Positions 1-6,690 of a stretch of 8,177 bases of DNA are shown here, in pieces. Under the pieces are notes generated by a model. The model was not told the origin of the DNA. It saw only the letters and a list, made by a program, of their open reading frames with translations, and did not search any database. The DNA comes from an uncultured Eubacteriales bacterium (GTDB lineage: Bacteria; Bacillota; Clostridia; Christensenellales; Aristaeellaceae). Positions within the stretch are counted from its first letter, which is position 1; each line of letters opens with the position of its first letter. The translations under genes were made by a program, and so were the position numbers. The stretch is taken from NCBI GenBank assembly GCA_902796115.1, contig CADBNX010000362.1, positions 1 to 8,177 on the forward strand, given 5' to 3'.

Positions 1-23
1 AAAGCCGCTGATGATGGATTCAA

Positions 24-44
24 GCAGGGGGATTACCCCCCTGC
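24..44. repeat. Perfect 8-bp inverted repeat (hairpin)
   Basis: GCAGGGGG at 24-31 pairs with CCCCCTGC at 37-44 around the loop ATTAC. There is no T-run on either side, so it is not a typical intrinsic terminator in either direction. It lies upstream of the rpmH promoter, in what is usually the dnaA-rpmH interval, and could be a dispersed repeat or a structural element. A weaker CCCT/AGGG stem (47-59) followed by TTTT sits just after it. Confidence 0.6.
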
Positions 45-116
45 ACCCCTCATACAGGGTTTTCCTGCAGCAAGACTGAGTAGAAACTGGAACTTAGTCT
101 TACAGAGAAATTATAC

Positions 117-145
117 TTGACATTATTCCGACTCGGCGGTATACT
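117..145 (+). promoter_or_regulatory. Strong sigma-A promoter of rpmH operon
   Basis: TTGACA at 117-122 is a perfect -35 hexamer, followed by a 17-nt spacer and TATACT at 140-145, one mismatch from the -10 consensus. An A/T-rich stretch (about 100-116) just upstream could act as an UP element. The predicted transcription start is near 152, giving a leader of about 66 nt before rpmH. Such a strong promoter fits a ribosomal protein gene. Confidence 0.88.
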
Positions 146-159
146 ATCACATGCTTTGT

Positions 160-196
160 GCGGCTTCTCATTGAGCCGCTTGTGAAGCCAAAGGCT
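160..196 (+). promoter_or_regulatory. Small hairpins in rpmH leader
   Basis: Within the predicted 5' leader of rpmH, GCGGCT (160-165) pairs with AGCCGC (174-179), and AGCC (186-189) pairs with GGCT (193-196) over an AAA loop. The Shine-Dalgarno AAGGAG (204-209) stays outside both stems. They may only stabilise the transcript; no known ribosomal-protein leader motif was recognised. Confidence 0.35.
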
Positions 197-217
197 GTAT
201 CTGAAGGAGTTGTAACC

Positions 218-352
218 ATGAAGCGTACTTATCAGCCCAAGAAACGCCAGCGCAACAAGGTGCACGGTTTCCGCGCACGCATGGCCACCAAGAACGGCCG
301 CCGGGTGCTTGCAGCACGCCGCCGCCGCGGCCGCAAGGAATTGACTGTCTGA
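218..352 (+). CDS. rpmH: 50S ribosomal protein L34
   Basis: This 44-residue, very basic protein is L34, a small component of the large ribosomal subunit that binds 23S rRNA. It opens with MKRTYQPKKRQR, followed by the family pattern HGFRARMATKNGRRVLAARRRRGRK, and has the usual family length. The ATG at 218 is preferred over an in-frame ATG at 158 because AAGGAG (204-209) lies 8 nt upstream of it and the extra 20 residues would not match L34. It is the first gene of the rpmH-rnpA-yidD-yidC-jag cluster, about 66 nt downstream of the predicted transcription start. Confidence 0.98.
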   Translation: MKRTYQPKKRQRNKVHGFRARMATKNGRRVLAARRRRGRKELTV

Positions 353-376
353 TCAGGACAAGGCTTTCCGTGGCAT

Positions 377-445
377 TTCGTATGGGTATTCTGCATGGCT
401 CAGCCCGCCCCGTTGCCAGGTGGCATACGAATTCCGGGGCGGGCT
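377..445 (+). promoter_or_regulatory. Candidate attenuator hairpin between rpmH and rnpA
   Basis: AGCCCGCCCCG (402-412) and CGGGGCGGGCT (435-445) form a perfect 11-bp, very GC-rich stem. The loop holds a small inner TGCC/GGCA stem (414-417/422-425). It is followed by TTGTTCTG, a poor T-tract, so at best a leaky terminator or RNA-processing hairpin. A second pairing, TTCGTATG (377-384) with CATACGAA (424-431), crosses the main stem and cannot form with it in a simple fold. This is the layout of a terminator/antiterminator switch, and it would fit the need for far more L34 than RNase P protein. The function is inferred. Confidence 0.5.
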
Positions 446-468
446 TGTTCTGTACCTGAGGAAGAAGC

Positions 469-864
469 ATGCAAAAACAGTACCGTCTGCGAAAGAACGG
501 GCAATTCCGGTATGTGTACCGGAAGGGCGGACGCTGCGGCGCCCGTTTGCTGACGCTGTCCTTTGTGCGCGGACCGAAACTGCTCGCGGGCTTTGCTGTC
601 AGCCGCAAAGTAGGCGGAGCGGTGGTGCGCAACCGGGTGAAAAGGCGCCTTCGTGAGGCGTTCCGGGCGCAGATCCCCTCGCTGCGGCGCGGACTGTACG
701 TATTCACCGCAAGATGCGGCGCCGGCGAGGCCGAGTTCGCGCAGCTGAAACGGGACATGCTGTTTGTGCTGCGAAAGATGAACCTGTACAGGGAAGTGCC
801 AAAGAGCGATGAATGTACTGATCAAAGGGATCCGGGGCTATCAGAAGCGGATCAGCCCGAATAA
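469..864 (+). CDS. rnpA: Ribonuclease P protein component
   Basis: RnpA is the protein subunit of RNase P; it helps the catalytic RNA bind precursor tRNA and remove the 5' leader. At 131 residues it is slightly longer than the usual 110-120. The family signature is clear: an N-terminal LRKNGQFRYVYRKG segment (residues 7-20), then AVSRKVGGAVVRNRVKRRLRE (about 43-63) with the conserved RNR (54-56). GAGGA (458-462) stands 6 nt before the ATG. The last 18 residues are encoded in the 56-nt overlap with yidD, so this tail is constrained by two frames and lies outside the conserved fold. A GC-rich hairpin separates the gene from rpmH. Confidence 0.96.
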   Translation: MQKQYRLRKNGQFRYVYRKGGRCGARLLTLSFVRGPKLLAGFAVSRKVGGAVVRNRVKRRLREAFRAQIPSLRRGLYVFTARCGAGEAEFAQLKRDMLFVLRKMNLYREVPKSDECTDQRDPGLSEADQPE

Positions 865-1054
865 GCGGCCGTGCTGCCGTTTTATTCCAACCTGTTCCGA
901 ATACGCCGTTACCGCGATCGAACGCTACGGTTCCCTGAAAGGGACCATGCTGACGGTACGGCGGCTTGCGCGCTGCCATCCGCTTTGCCGGGGCGGCTAT
1001 GACCCGGTGCCCGAGCTTCCCGATTCGGTGATTAGGAGGGACGAAAACAAGTGA
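809..1054 (+). CDS. yidD: Membrane protein insertion efficiency factor YidD
   Basis: YidD is a small inner-membrane-associated protein thought to assist YidC-dependent insertion of membrane proteins. The 81-residue product carries both family hallmarks: CCRFIPTCSEYA (residues 22-33) and RCHPLCRGGYDPVPE (55-69). The usual His-Pro-Phe-His is here His-Pro-Leu-Cys, leaving a cysteine-rich protein (C22, C23, C29, C56, C60). The N-terminus (IKGIRGYQKRISP) is the expected amphipathic helix. It starts 56 nt inside rnpA in the +1 frame, with only a weak GGGAAG (791-796) site upstream, so translation is probably coupled to rnpA. Its stop overlaps the GTG of yidC in a GTGA junction. Confidence 0.96.
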   Translation: MNVLIKGIRGYQKRISPNKRPCCRFIPTCSEYAVTAIERYGSLKGTMLTVRRLARCHPLCRGGYDPVPELPDSVIRRDENK

Positions 1055-2079
1055 GCGGAATCCTGGAATCCATTCTGAATGGGATCTACTCCGTTGTGCT
1101 CAATCATGGCTGGTCCATTGTCATCTTCACACTGCTGATTCGCTTTGTGCTGCTGCCGCTGGATTACAAGAGCCGGAAAAGCATGCAGAAAACGCAGCTG
1201 GTTTCCGGTCAGATGACCGCGCTGCAGAAGAAATACGCGAATGATAAGCAGAAACTGAACCAGAAAATGGCGGAGCTGTACAAAAAAGAAGGCATTTCCC
1301 CGCTTTCCGGGTGCATTCCGATGCTGATTCAGTGGCCCGTCCTGATTGCGATGTTTGCCGCGATGAGAGCCATCGCCAACGAACAGATGGTGGCGCAGGT
1401 ATTCCGATTCCTGCTCAATGAGGACATCATCATGCCGGCGGACCGGTGGCTGTGGGTAAAGAACGTGTGGGCTTCGGATTCCCTCTTTACTTCCGTCGCG
1501 CCGAGCATGATGAACCTGGAAATCATCGGCGCGGATGTGTGGAACCGCGTGTTCCAGACCCTGTCGGAAGGCCAGATTCAGCAGCTGCAGCAAATCTGCA
1601 CGATCGACTTTTCCTCCGAAGCCGCGAAAGGCACCATCACCATGCTGCTCAACGCCCTGAAGGAGACGGAATCCTACAAGGAAGCGCTGACGGCGGTGCC
1701 GGGATGGAACAATGTTTCCGTGCTGCTGTTCAACTTCACCGTGTACAAGGAATGGAACGGACTGCTGATCCTGCCGGTGCTTGCCGGCGTATCGCAGGTG
1801 CTGATGACCAAGCTGAACCCGGCTTCGACCGGTCAGACCAACACCAACACCGGTGAAAAAGGTTCCGCGCAGTCCACGGCGAAATTCATGCAGGTGTTTT
1901 TCCCGATCCTGAGCGTCTGGTTCTGCCTGACTTCCAACGCCGGCTTCGCGATTTACTGGGTCACCTCCAACATCGCGTCCGGTCTGATGGGCATCTGGAT
2001 CAATTATCATCTGGAACACAAAAACAAAAAGCTACAAAACGGCAATAAGGCCGTGACCGGAGAGGGGTCAGTCAAATAA
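1051..2079 (+). CDS. yidC: YidC/Oxa1/SpoIIIJ family membrane protein insertase
   Basis: YidC inserts and folds membrane proteins, alone or with the Sec translocon. The 342-residue protein has hydrophobic segments at about 8-37, 85-108, 236-254 and 280-318. It keeps the family marks: the groove arginine R31 in TLLIRFVLLPL, the charged cytoplasmic coiled-coil (about 40-80), GCIPMLIQWPVLIAMF (87-102), and FAIYWVTSNIASG near the C-terminus. No lipoprotein signal is seen. The region between the second and third hydrophobic segments (about 110-235) is long for a Gram-positive YidC, although related clostridial proteins may share it. GTG start: AGGAGGG (1034-1040) lies 10 nt upstream, and the start overlaps the yidD stop. 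The TAA directly abuts the ATG of jag. The tail is basic. Confidence 0.97.
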   Translation: MSGILESILNGIYSVVLNHGWSIVIFTLLIRFVLLPLDYKSRKSMQKTQLVSGQMTALQKKYANDKQKLNQKMAELYKKEGISPLSGCIPMLIQWPVLIAMFAAMRAIANEQMVAQVFRFLLNEDIIMPADRWLWVKNVWASDSLFTSVAPSMMNLEIIGADVWNRVFQTLSEGQIQQLQQICTIDFSSEAAKGTITMLLNALKETESYKEALTAVPGWNNVSVLLFNFTVYKEWNGLLILPVLAGVSQVLMTKLNPASTGQTNTNTGEKGSAQSTAKFMQVFFPILSVWFCLTSNAGFAIYWVTSNIASGLMGIWINYHLEHKNKKLQNGNKAVTGEGSVK

Positions 2080-3045
2080 ATGAGCAAAAGCATCGAAGTT
2101 TCGGCAAAAACGCAGGAAGAAGCGATTTCCCAGGGCCTGGAACAGCTGGGAGTTTCCATCGGCGACGTGACGGTTGAACTGCTTCAGGAAGGCAGCAAGG
2201 GCCTTTTCGGTTTCTTCGGAAGCCGGCTCGCGAAGGTGAAGCTGACCCTGAAGGATGACAAGGCCGACGCGGGCGACGCGCATCAGATGGTTGCGGATCT
2301 TTTCCGTGAGGAACCCATCGTACGGAAAGCCGAAAAAGCCGAAAAACCCGAAAAAGCAGCCGCGGAGCAGGAAAACGTCACAAGCGTGAAACCGCAGCCG
2401 AAAGCTCCGAAGAATCCGGAAAAAGCTCCGGAAGAAAAGAAAAAAGAAGCCGCGCCCGCGGAGAAGCCGAAGAAAGCCGCTCCCAAGGCGGAAAAGAAGC
2501 CCGCGCCGCAGGAGGAAAAACCCGCTGCGCCCATCGAGCCCGCGCCGCAGGCGGATCCCGAAACCGCGGCGGGAAAAGCCCAGCAGTTCCTGCAGGAAGT
2601 GACGAAGCTGATGGGAGTCGAGGTGAGCGTGGCTGTATCCACCGACGAAGAAGGCAATGTGAAGGTGGATATGGAAGGTGATACGCTGGGGATCCTGATC
2701 GGCCGCAGGGGAGAGACGCTCGACGCGCTGCAGTACCTGACGAGCCTGCAGGTGAACCGCGGACAGAGCGAATACACCCGTGTGACGCTGGACACCGAGC
2801 ACTACCGCGCGAAGCGTGAAGAAGCCCTGATCCGCCTGGCGAACCACATGGCGCACCGCGCGCAGAAAACGGGCCGCCGCGTGAGCATGGAGCCGATGAA
2901 CCCCTACGAGCGCCGCATTCTGCACAGCGCGCTGCAGGAAAACGAAGCAGTCACCACCCATTCCGAGGGTGAAGAGCCGAACCGCCATGTTGTGATCGTG
3001 CCGAACAAGAAAAACGGCAAAGCGCCGGAAAAGACGGAGGAATGA
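2080..3045 (+). CDS. jag: RNA-binding protein Jag/KhpB (SpoIIIJ-associated)
   Basis: Jag (KhpB) is a cytoplasmic RNA-binding protein, usually next to yidC, that in Firmicutes affects cell elongation, division and sporulation, often together with KhpA. Domains in order: Jag_N (about 1-56) with KGLFGFFG; a low-complexity Lys/Glu/Ala/Pro linker (about 80-160); a KH domain with the GxxG-type loop GILIGRRGETLDALQYL (204-220); and an R3H domain with NPYERRILHSAL (274-285) followed by TTHSEGEEPNRHVVI (292-306). At 321 residues it is longer than the roughly 210-residue B. subtilis protein because of the linker. The ATG follows the yidC TAA directly, with AGAGGGG (2061-2067) 12 nt upstream. It is the last gene of the operon. 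Confidence 0.95.
   Translation: MSKSIEVSAKTQEEAISQGLEQLGVSIGDVTVELLQEGSKGLFGFFGSRLAKVKLTLKDDKADAGDAHQMVADLFREEPIVRKAEKAEKPEKAAAEQENVTSVKPQPKAPKNPEKAPEEKKKEAAPAEKPKKAAPKAEKKPAPQEEKPAAPIEPAPQADPETAAGKAQQFLQEVTKLMGVEVSVAVSTDEEGNVKVDMEGDTLGILIGRRGETLDALQYLTSLQVNRGQSEYTRVTLDTEHYRAKREEALIRLANHMAHRAQKTGRRVSMEPMNPYERRILHSALQENEAVTTHSEGEEPNRHVVIVPNKKNGKAPEKTEE
2329..2355 (+). repeat. Three 9-bp tandem repeats inside jag linker
   Basis: GCCGAAAAA occurs twice (2329-2337, 2338-2346), then CCCGAAAAA (2347-2355). In frame they encode repeated AEK/PEK tripeptides at the start of the low-complexity Jag linker. The unit is a multiple of three, so slippage would change linker length without breaking the frame. 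Confidence 0.75.
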
Positions 3046-3062
3046 TCGGGCAGGGCGCGGAA

Positions 3063-3087
3063 GAAACCGTGATCCTGTGACGGTTTC
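3063..3087 (+). other. Hairpin just after jag
   Basis: GAAACCGT (3063-3070) pairs with ACGGTTTC (3080-3087) over a 9-nt loop, starting 18 nt after the jag stop. It has no T-tract of its own and sits 17 nt before a stronger terminator stem. It may protect the 3' end of the operon transcript from exonucleases or help pause RNA polymerase. Confidence 0.5.
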
Positions 3088-3104
3088 CGAATTAAACATC
3101 AACG

Positions 3105-3138
3105 CGGAGCGGATCGTTTTGATCCGCTCCGTTTCTGT
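3105..3138. terminator. Intrinsic terminator between convergent jag and the sigma-operon gene
   Basis: CGGAGCGGATC (3105-3115) and GATCCGCTCCG (3121-3131) make a perfect 11-bp stem with a GTTTT loop. TTTCTGT follows it on the + strand, ending the rpmH-jag transcript. On the - strand the stem is followed by the moderately T-rich CGTTGATGTTTAATT, so it may also end the leftward sigma-operon transcript, whose last stop codon is only 28 nt from the stem. The + direction is the stronger case. Confidence 0.8.
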
Positions 3139-3158
3139 GGTGCGCTTTCCCGGAATCC

Positions 3159-5339
3159 TTATCCGTTTCCGGTGTCTTCCGGTTCTTTGACGTCCACGAC
3201 ATACTCCCTGCCTTCCGGGTGTTTGTCCACGAAAGTGACGCGCCAGGCTTCTGTGGTATCCGGGGCTTCAAAGAAGAAGATCGTCCAGCGGGTGAACTCT
3301 TCCGGCGATCCCGCGTCGAGCCGGTACAGAAGCGCGCCGTAAGGGACGTCTTCGGCCGGGTTTGCTTCCGGCGGGAGCTGCGCCTTTGCGAATGCCGCCG
3401 CTTCTTCAAGGGACATTTCTCCTTCGCGCGGCACGGTTCGATTCTGATCGGGGAAGACCTCCGCCTGTACCTCAAGAGGCCAGAGAACATCGTTGAAACC
3501 GTAGGTTTCCTGCGCCGCGGCCAGGGCGTGCGGATTCACGCCATAAAGAGATTCGTCCAGGCATTCGCGATCCAGCTCCGCGGGCAAAGGCTGCGTGCCG
3601 CTGGATTCTTTTTCTTCGACCCTGACGGGGACGCCGTTTTCGTCCAGCTCCACTTCGTAGTCGGGAAGATCCTGCCATTGACTGCGGAAACGTATGACGC
3701 TGCCTTCCGTATCAGGCTGCCAGTAGCGCAGGTCGAAGATGGGAATGCTGTCCACCTCCGGCATGTCAAAGCTCATGTCCGCGAAGCGCTTCAGCACGGC
3801 CATGCGGGCCGGGTAGAGGGGACCGTTCTCCTCCAGTTCCAGCCGTGCCCAGATGCGGTGCAGGGTGATCATATGGAAGGAAGGCTCCAGTTCCTGGTAA
3901 TCGCTCTTGTACATGTCCAGATCCGTCATTTCTCCGGTGACGGCATCGATTTCCACCACAATGGAATCCTGATAACTCTCATCCCAGGGCAGCAGGCGGA
4001 ACTTCCAGACAGGGTTCGGCTCCGCGTCGATGAGACACGCGCAGTTCACATCGCCCATACGGACGCCGGCCTGCCGGAAGGCCTTTTCCTCGGCCTCGTC
4101 CCGCGTGAGCAGGCCTTCCCGCCAGGCGATCCAGGGGGTGGCTTTCGTCACGCGGCCCTCCATCGTGGAGACAGGCAAATCAGCAGCCTTTCCGGCCACT
4201 TCAGCCCAGAGGGTGGAATCCCATGTGTCATACCATCCGTAGGCGGCACGATACCGGGCCAGGATATTATCGGCTGTGATATCGGACACATCCGCGCTTA
4301 AGACGGTCACTGCGCGGGTAATGTCGTTCACCTCGGTGGAGCAGAAACCGCCGTTGACGGTTTTGCTGATGAAATTGACGTGCCAGACAGTGCGGCCGCT
4401 GCCGGGCCTGATGACATTCCAGCGGTAGCTTTCCGGGTCTTCCAGGGGCGTATCTGCCTGATATTCTTTCCGGATCGCTTCGGCCGCAAGGTGAATCGCT
4501 TCCTCCTCAGTCAGGGCAGGGAGGAACTCTGTTTGCTTTTCCGCGGCATTCGGGTCGGCCAGGGCGCCGGACGTGACACTCACAACCTCGCCTGCCCCGT
4601 TCATTTCCGCCCGGTATTCGGTTCCGCCTTTCCTGTCCCGAGGTTCGCAGTGCAGGGACCATGTTTCCCCGGCTTCGGGCTCGGGCTGGTAAAAGAGCTC
4701 TGCCGCGTACACGGCCCGGTCCTCCAGCGGGAGGTCCTCACCGTACTTTGCACGGATGGCCGAAAGCATGCGGTTTCTCGCATCCTCTTCGGTCAGATCA
4801 TCCGGGCCGGGGAGCGGTTCATGATTCTCGAACGCCCAGCCGATGGACACCATCATATCCTGGAACCAGTGACGCTCCGCGAGCGTCCATTCAAAGTAAT
4901 TTCCGCCGAACGCCTGACGGCACACCGCCATGATGGCTTCCTCTTCGCTGTAACCCTCGCCGCTGCGGATGGCTTTCATGATGGCGTCGTTCTCATCCAG
5001 ATCGATCCCGTTTTCATTGCAGGACCGGATGAATGCGGCCAGTTCCTCCGGTGTAAACTGCATTTCCACACGCCATTCCCTGTCGTTTCCCTGCGCCATG
5101 GGCACCGCAACCTGTTCCACGATTTCCTTCGGGGAAAGCAGCGCCACTGCCAGCGCGGTTGCCGCGATCAGCATCAATACAATGGCAAACACCATGACAT
5201 ATGTCGTTTTTCTTTTCACTTTCTTTCCTCCCGTCGCGCTTTCGAAAAACTCGCTGCGCTGGCGGGATGTCGTGCGAAGCCCGGAAAGCTCCGCGTTCAG
5301 CGCGTGCTGAATCCGCTCTTCCAATGCTTTATCCTTCAC
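3159..5339 (-). CDS. Membrane protein with PepSY-like modules, putative anti-sigma factor
   Basis: This 726-residue protein probably controls the sigma factor encoded just before it. A short charged cytoplasmic segment (1-46; LEERIQHALNAELSGLR is a likely helix) precedes one membrane helix (about 47-68, positive side inward). A large outer part (about 70-726) follows. Within it the pattern 'T/S-x-E-E-A helix, then two-layered beta strands' recurs, as in PepSY domains: about 181-255, 275-348, 409-477 and 641-718. A further EEEA helix lies at about 131-145. No catalytic motif and no zinc-binding anti-sigma motif is visible. GTG start at 5339: GGGAGG lies 8 nt upstream, and the start overlaps the sigma stop by 11 nt, implying translational coupling. 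Anti-sigma function is inferred from topology and position; a sensor or secretion-related PepSY protein is the alternative. Confidence 0.72.
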   Translation of the reverse strand: MKDKALEERIQHALNAELSGLRTTSRQRSEFFESATGGKKVKRKTTYVMVFAIVLMLIAATALAVALLSPKEIVEQVAVPMAQGNDREWRVEMQFTPEELAAFIRSCNENGIDLDENDAIMKAIRSGEGYSEEEAIMAVCRQAFGGNYFEWTLAERHWFQDMMVSIGWAFENHEPLPGPDDLTEEDARNRMLSAIRAKYGEDLPLEDRAVYAAELFYQPEPEAGETWSLHCEPRDRKGGTEYRAEMNGAGEVVSVTSGALADPNAAEKQTEFLPALTEEEAIHLAAEAIRKEYQADTPLEDPESYRWNVIRPGSGRTVWHVNFISKTVNGGFCSTEVNDITRAVTVLSADVSDITADNILARYRAAYGWYDTWDSTLWAEVAGKAADLPVSTMEGRVTKATPWIAWREGLLTRDEAEEKAFRQAGVRMGDVNCACLIDAEPNPVWKFRLLPWDESYQDSIVVEIDAVTGEMTDLDMYKSDYQELEPSFHMITLHRIWARLELEENGPLYPARMAVLKRFADMSFDMPEVDSIPIFDLRYWQPDTEGSVIRFRSQWQDLPDYEVELDENGVPVRVEEKESSGTQPLPAELDRECLDESLYGVNPHALAAAQETYGFNDVLWPLEVQAEVFPDQNRTVPREGEMSLEEAAAFAKAQLPPEANPAEDVPYGALLYRLDAGSPEEFTRWTIFFFEAPDTTEAWRVTFVDKHPEGREYVVDVKEPEDTGNG

Positions 5340-5856
5340 AGGTCACACCTCCCGTCAGCGAGTCCCTCAGGATGGCTTCCGCTTTCTTCAGCCGGCGATG
5401 AACGGTTGCCTGAGACGAACCGAGCGCGTCTGCTGTTTCCTGCATGGTAAGCCCCTGATAGTAATAGAGAAGAATGACTTGCTTGTATCTGTCCGGCAGT
5501 TCCATCACGAGCATGGTCAGCGAATGATCCTCCGGTTCCACGGCCACAAACCTCTGGGGCAATTCCTCAAGCGCCGTCTTTCGGTCGATATGACGGAACC
5601 AGGCCGTGCGCCGGTAGTCCCTGCAGATGTTGATGGCGATGCGCAGCAGCCAGGCCTTTTCATGCACGATGCCCCTGCGGTCAAAATCATCCATATGCTT
5701 CCAGGCCTTGATCCAGGTATCCTGGAGCGCGTCTTTGGCCTGGTCCTGATCGGACAGATACAGATAGCAAGTGCGCAGAATCGAATCCGAATAGGCTTCG
5801 ATCCATTGGCTTAGTTTCTGCTCATGGTCCATGCCGGGTACCTCAGCACGTTCCAT
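5329..5856 (-). CDS. ECF-type RNA polymerase sigma factor
   Basis: A 175-residue sigma-70 family protein of the extracytoplasmic-function type, with only regions 2 and 4. Region 2 spans about 18-84, with DALQDTWIKAWKHMDDFD (42-59) for core binding and AWLLRIAINICRDYRR (68-83) for -10 recognition. Region 4 spans about 113-165: LPDRYKQVILLYYYQGLTMQ, then the helix-turn-helix ETADALGSSQATVHRRLKKA. The first ATG (5856) is chosen because a near-perfect GGGAGGTGATC lies 9 nt upstream; a second in-frame ATG eight codons later has no such site. It overlaps by 11 nt the gene for the PepSY-like membrane protein, the usual arrangement of a sigma factor with its membrane-bound regulator. ECF factors often drive their own operon; no clear ECF-type promoter was found here. 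Confidence 0.95.
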   Translation of the reverse strand: MERAEVPGMDHEQKLSQWIEAYSDSILRTCYLYLSDQDQAKDALQDTWIKAWKHMDDFDRRGIVHEKAWLLRIAINICRDYRRTAWFRHIDRKTALEELPQRFVAVEPEDHSLTMLVMELPDRYKQVILLYYYQGLTMQETADALGSSQATVHRRLKKAEAILRDSLTGGVTCEG

Positions 5857-5901
5857 CTCCGATCACCTCCCTCACTGGGAATGACGACCGCGATGCGGGA
5901 A

Positions 5902-5930
5902 ATTATTCACTTTGGCTGTATTTTTGTATG
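5902..5930 (-). promoter_or_regulatory. Weak candidate promoter of sigma operon
   Basis: On the - strand CATACA (5930-5925), 17 nt, then AATAAT (5907-5902) is a poor sigma-A match in an A-rich patch of the 111-nt gap after DUF554. The start would fall near 5895, about 39 nt before the sigma gene. Read-through from DUF554 is equally possible because no terminator is evident in the gap. Confidence 0.28.
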
Positions 5931-5967
5931 TTTACGGCGCATGGCCGGCATGTGTCGGGGATTATGA

Positions 5968-6690
5968 TCAGAACCAGGGAAGAAAAGAGGCGATCACGGC
6001 GAACAGGACCGCGGGAAGCATATTGGCCACGCGGATCTTCTTTCCCCACACCAGATTCACGCCCACGCAGAAAATCAGTACCGACCCGATCAGGGAAAGG
6101 TATGCCACGGCGGTTTCCGTCATCACCGGCGCGATCAGGCGGGCAAGCAGTGTGACGGCGCCTTCAAAAAGAAAAACGGGTATCGCCGAGAACGCGCAGC
6201 CTTTTCCGAGAGAAGGAGTCATGACCGCGATGATGATAAAGTCCAGCACCGCCTTTACCGCGAGCGTGGAATAATCGCCCGAAATCCCATCCTGTATCGC
6301 GCCCATGATTGCCATGGCACCGATGCATACCGTGAGCGACGCGGTGACAAAAGCGTTCACAAACTGTCTGTCGCCGCTGTTGCCCGATTTGGCTTTCAGC
6401 CATTCCCCGAACCGGTCAAGGCCTTTCTCGATGCCGATGATTTCGCCGAGGATTGTGCCCAAGGCAAGGCAGAGAACCACCAGCATGGCTTTTCCGCTGA
6501 GGATTTTTCCTGCGTCGATCGACAGCATTCCCTGCATCGCGCCGGCGATGGCGATGAAAATCGTACTGACGCCGCAGGCTTTGATCAGCGCGTCCTGCTG
6601 CTCCTGACGGAAAAGCCTGCCGGCAAAGTGTCCGAGAAGTCCTCCGGCGAGGATTGCCGCGCTGTTGATCAGGGTTCCGAGTCCGGTCAT
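5968..6690 (-). CDS. DUF554 family membrane protein (YdfK/YqgA-like)
   Basis: A 240-residue integral membrane protein of the DUF554 family, whose molecular function is not established; it is often described as a possible transporter. Family marks are GTLINSAAILAGGLLG (5-20), IGAMAIMGAIQDGISGDYS (123-141) followed by LAVKAVLDFI, and the C-terminal GVNLVWGKKIRVANMLPA (210-227). About seven or eight hydrophobic helices are seen (roughly 2-22, 38-58, 66-88, 111-133, 143-163, 165-188, 193-212, 219-238), with a charged loop at 88-108. The ATG at 6690 follows GCAGGTGATC, a good ribosome binding site. It has its own promoter and a structured leader. The sigma gene follows 111 nt downstream on the same strand, so co-transcription is possible. 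Confidence 0.93.
   Translation of the reverse strand: MTGLGTLINSAAILAGGLLGHFAGRLFRQEQQDALIKACGVSTIFIAIAGAMQGMLSIDAGKILSGKAMLVVLCLALGTILGEIIGIEKGLDRFGEWLKAKSGNSGDRQFVNAFVTASLTVCIGAMAIMGAIQDGISGDYSTLAVKAVLDFIIIAVMTPSLGKGCAFSAIPVFLFEGAVTLLARLIAPVMTETAVAYLSLIGSVLIFCVGVNLVWGKKIRVANMLPAVLFAVIASFLPWF

Noticed and set aside
158..217. Upstream in-frame ATG extending rpmH by 20 residues
   Set aside because: No ribosome site before it, and the extra residues do not match L34; AAGGAG precedes the ATG at 218.
1..217. Replication origin with DnaA boxes
   Set aside because: The location suits an origin-proximal region, but no TTATCCACA-like box or AT-rich unwinding element is seen.
997..2019. Long open frame antisense to yidC
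   Set aside because: Exactly opposite a well-conserved gene; the Arg/His/Gln-rich translation is typical of shadows of high-GC third codon positions.
2440..2446. AAAAAAG, resembling the dnaX -1 frameshift heptamer, in jag
   Set aside because: The reading frame is AAA-AAA-G, not A-AAA-AAG, no stimulatory structure is evident, and it lies in a lysine-rich linker where A-runs are expected.
2068..3102. Long open frame antisense to jag
   Set aside because: Mirrors jag, including a biased Phe/Leu/Arg stretch opposite the Lys/Glu linker; no family features.
3219..5450. Two frames of about 360 codons on the + strand opposite the PepSY-like gene
   Set aside because: The - strand protein has a start with a good ribosome site, a membrane helix and repeated domains; the + frames have none of these.
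5908..5967. ECF-type autoregulated promoter (GTAAAC motif) upstream of the sigma gene
   Set aside because: GTAAAC is present on the - strand, but no CGTC-like -10 lies at 16-17 nt; evidence too thin.
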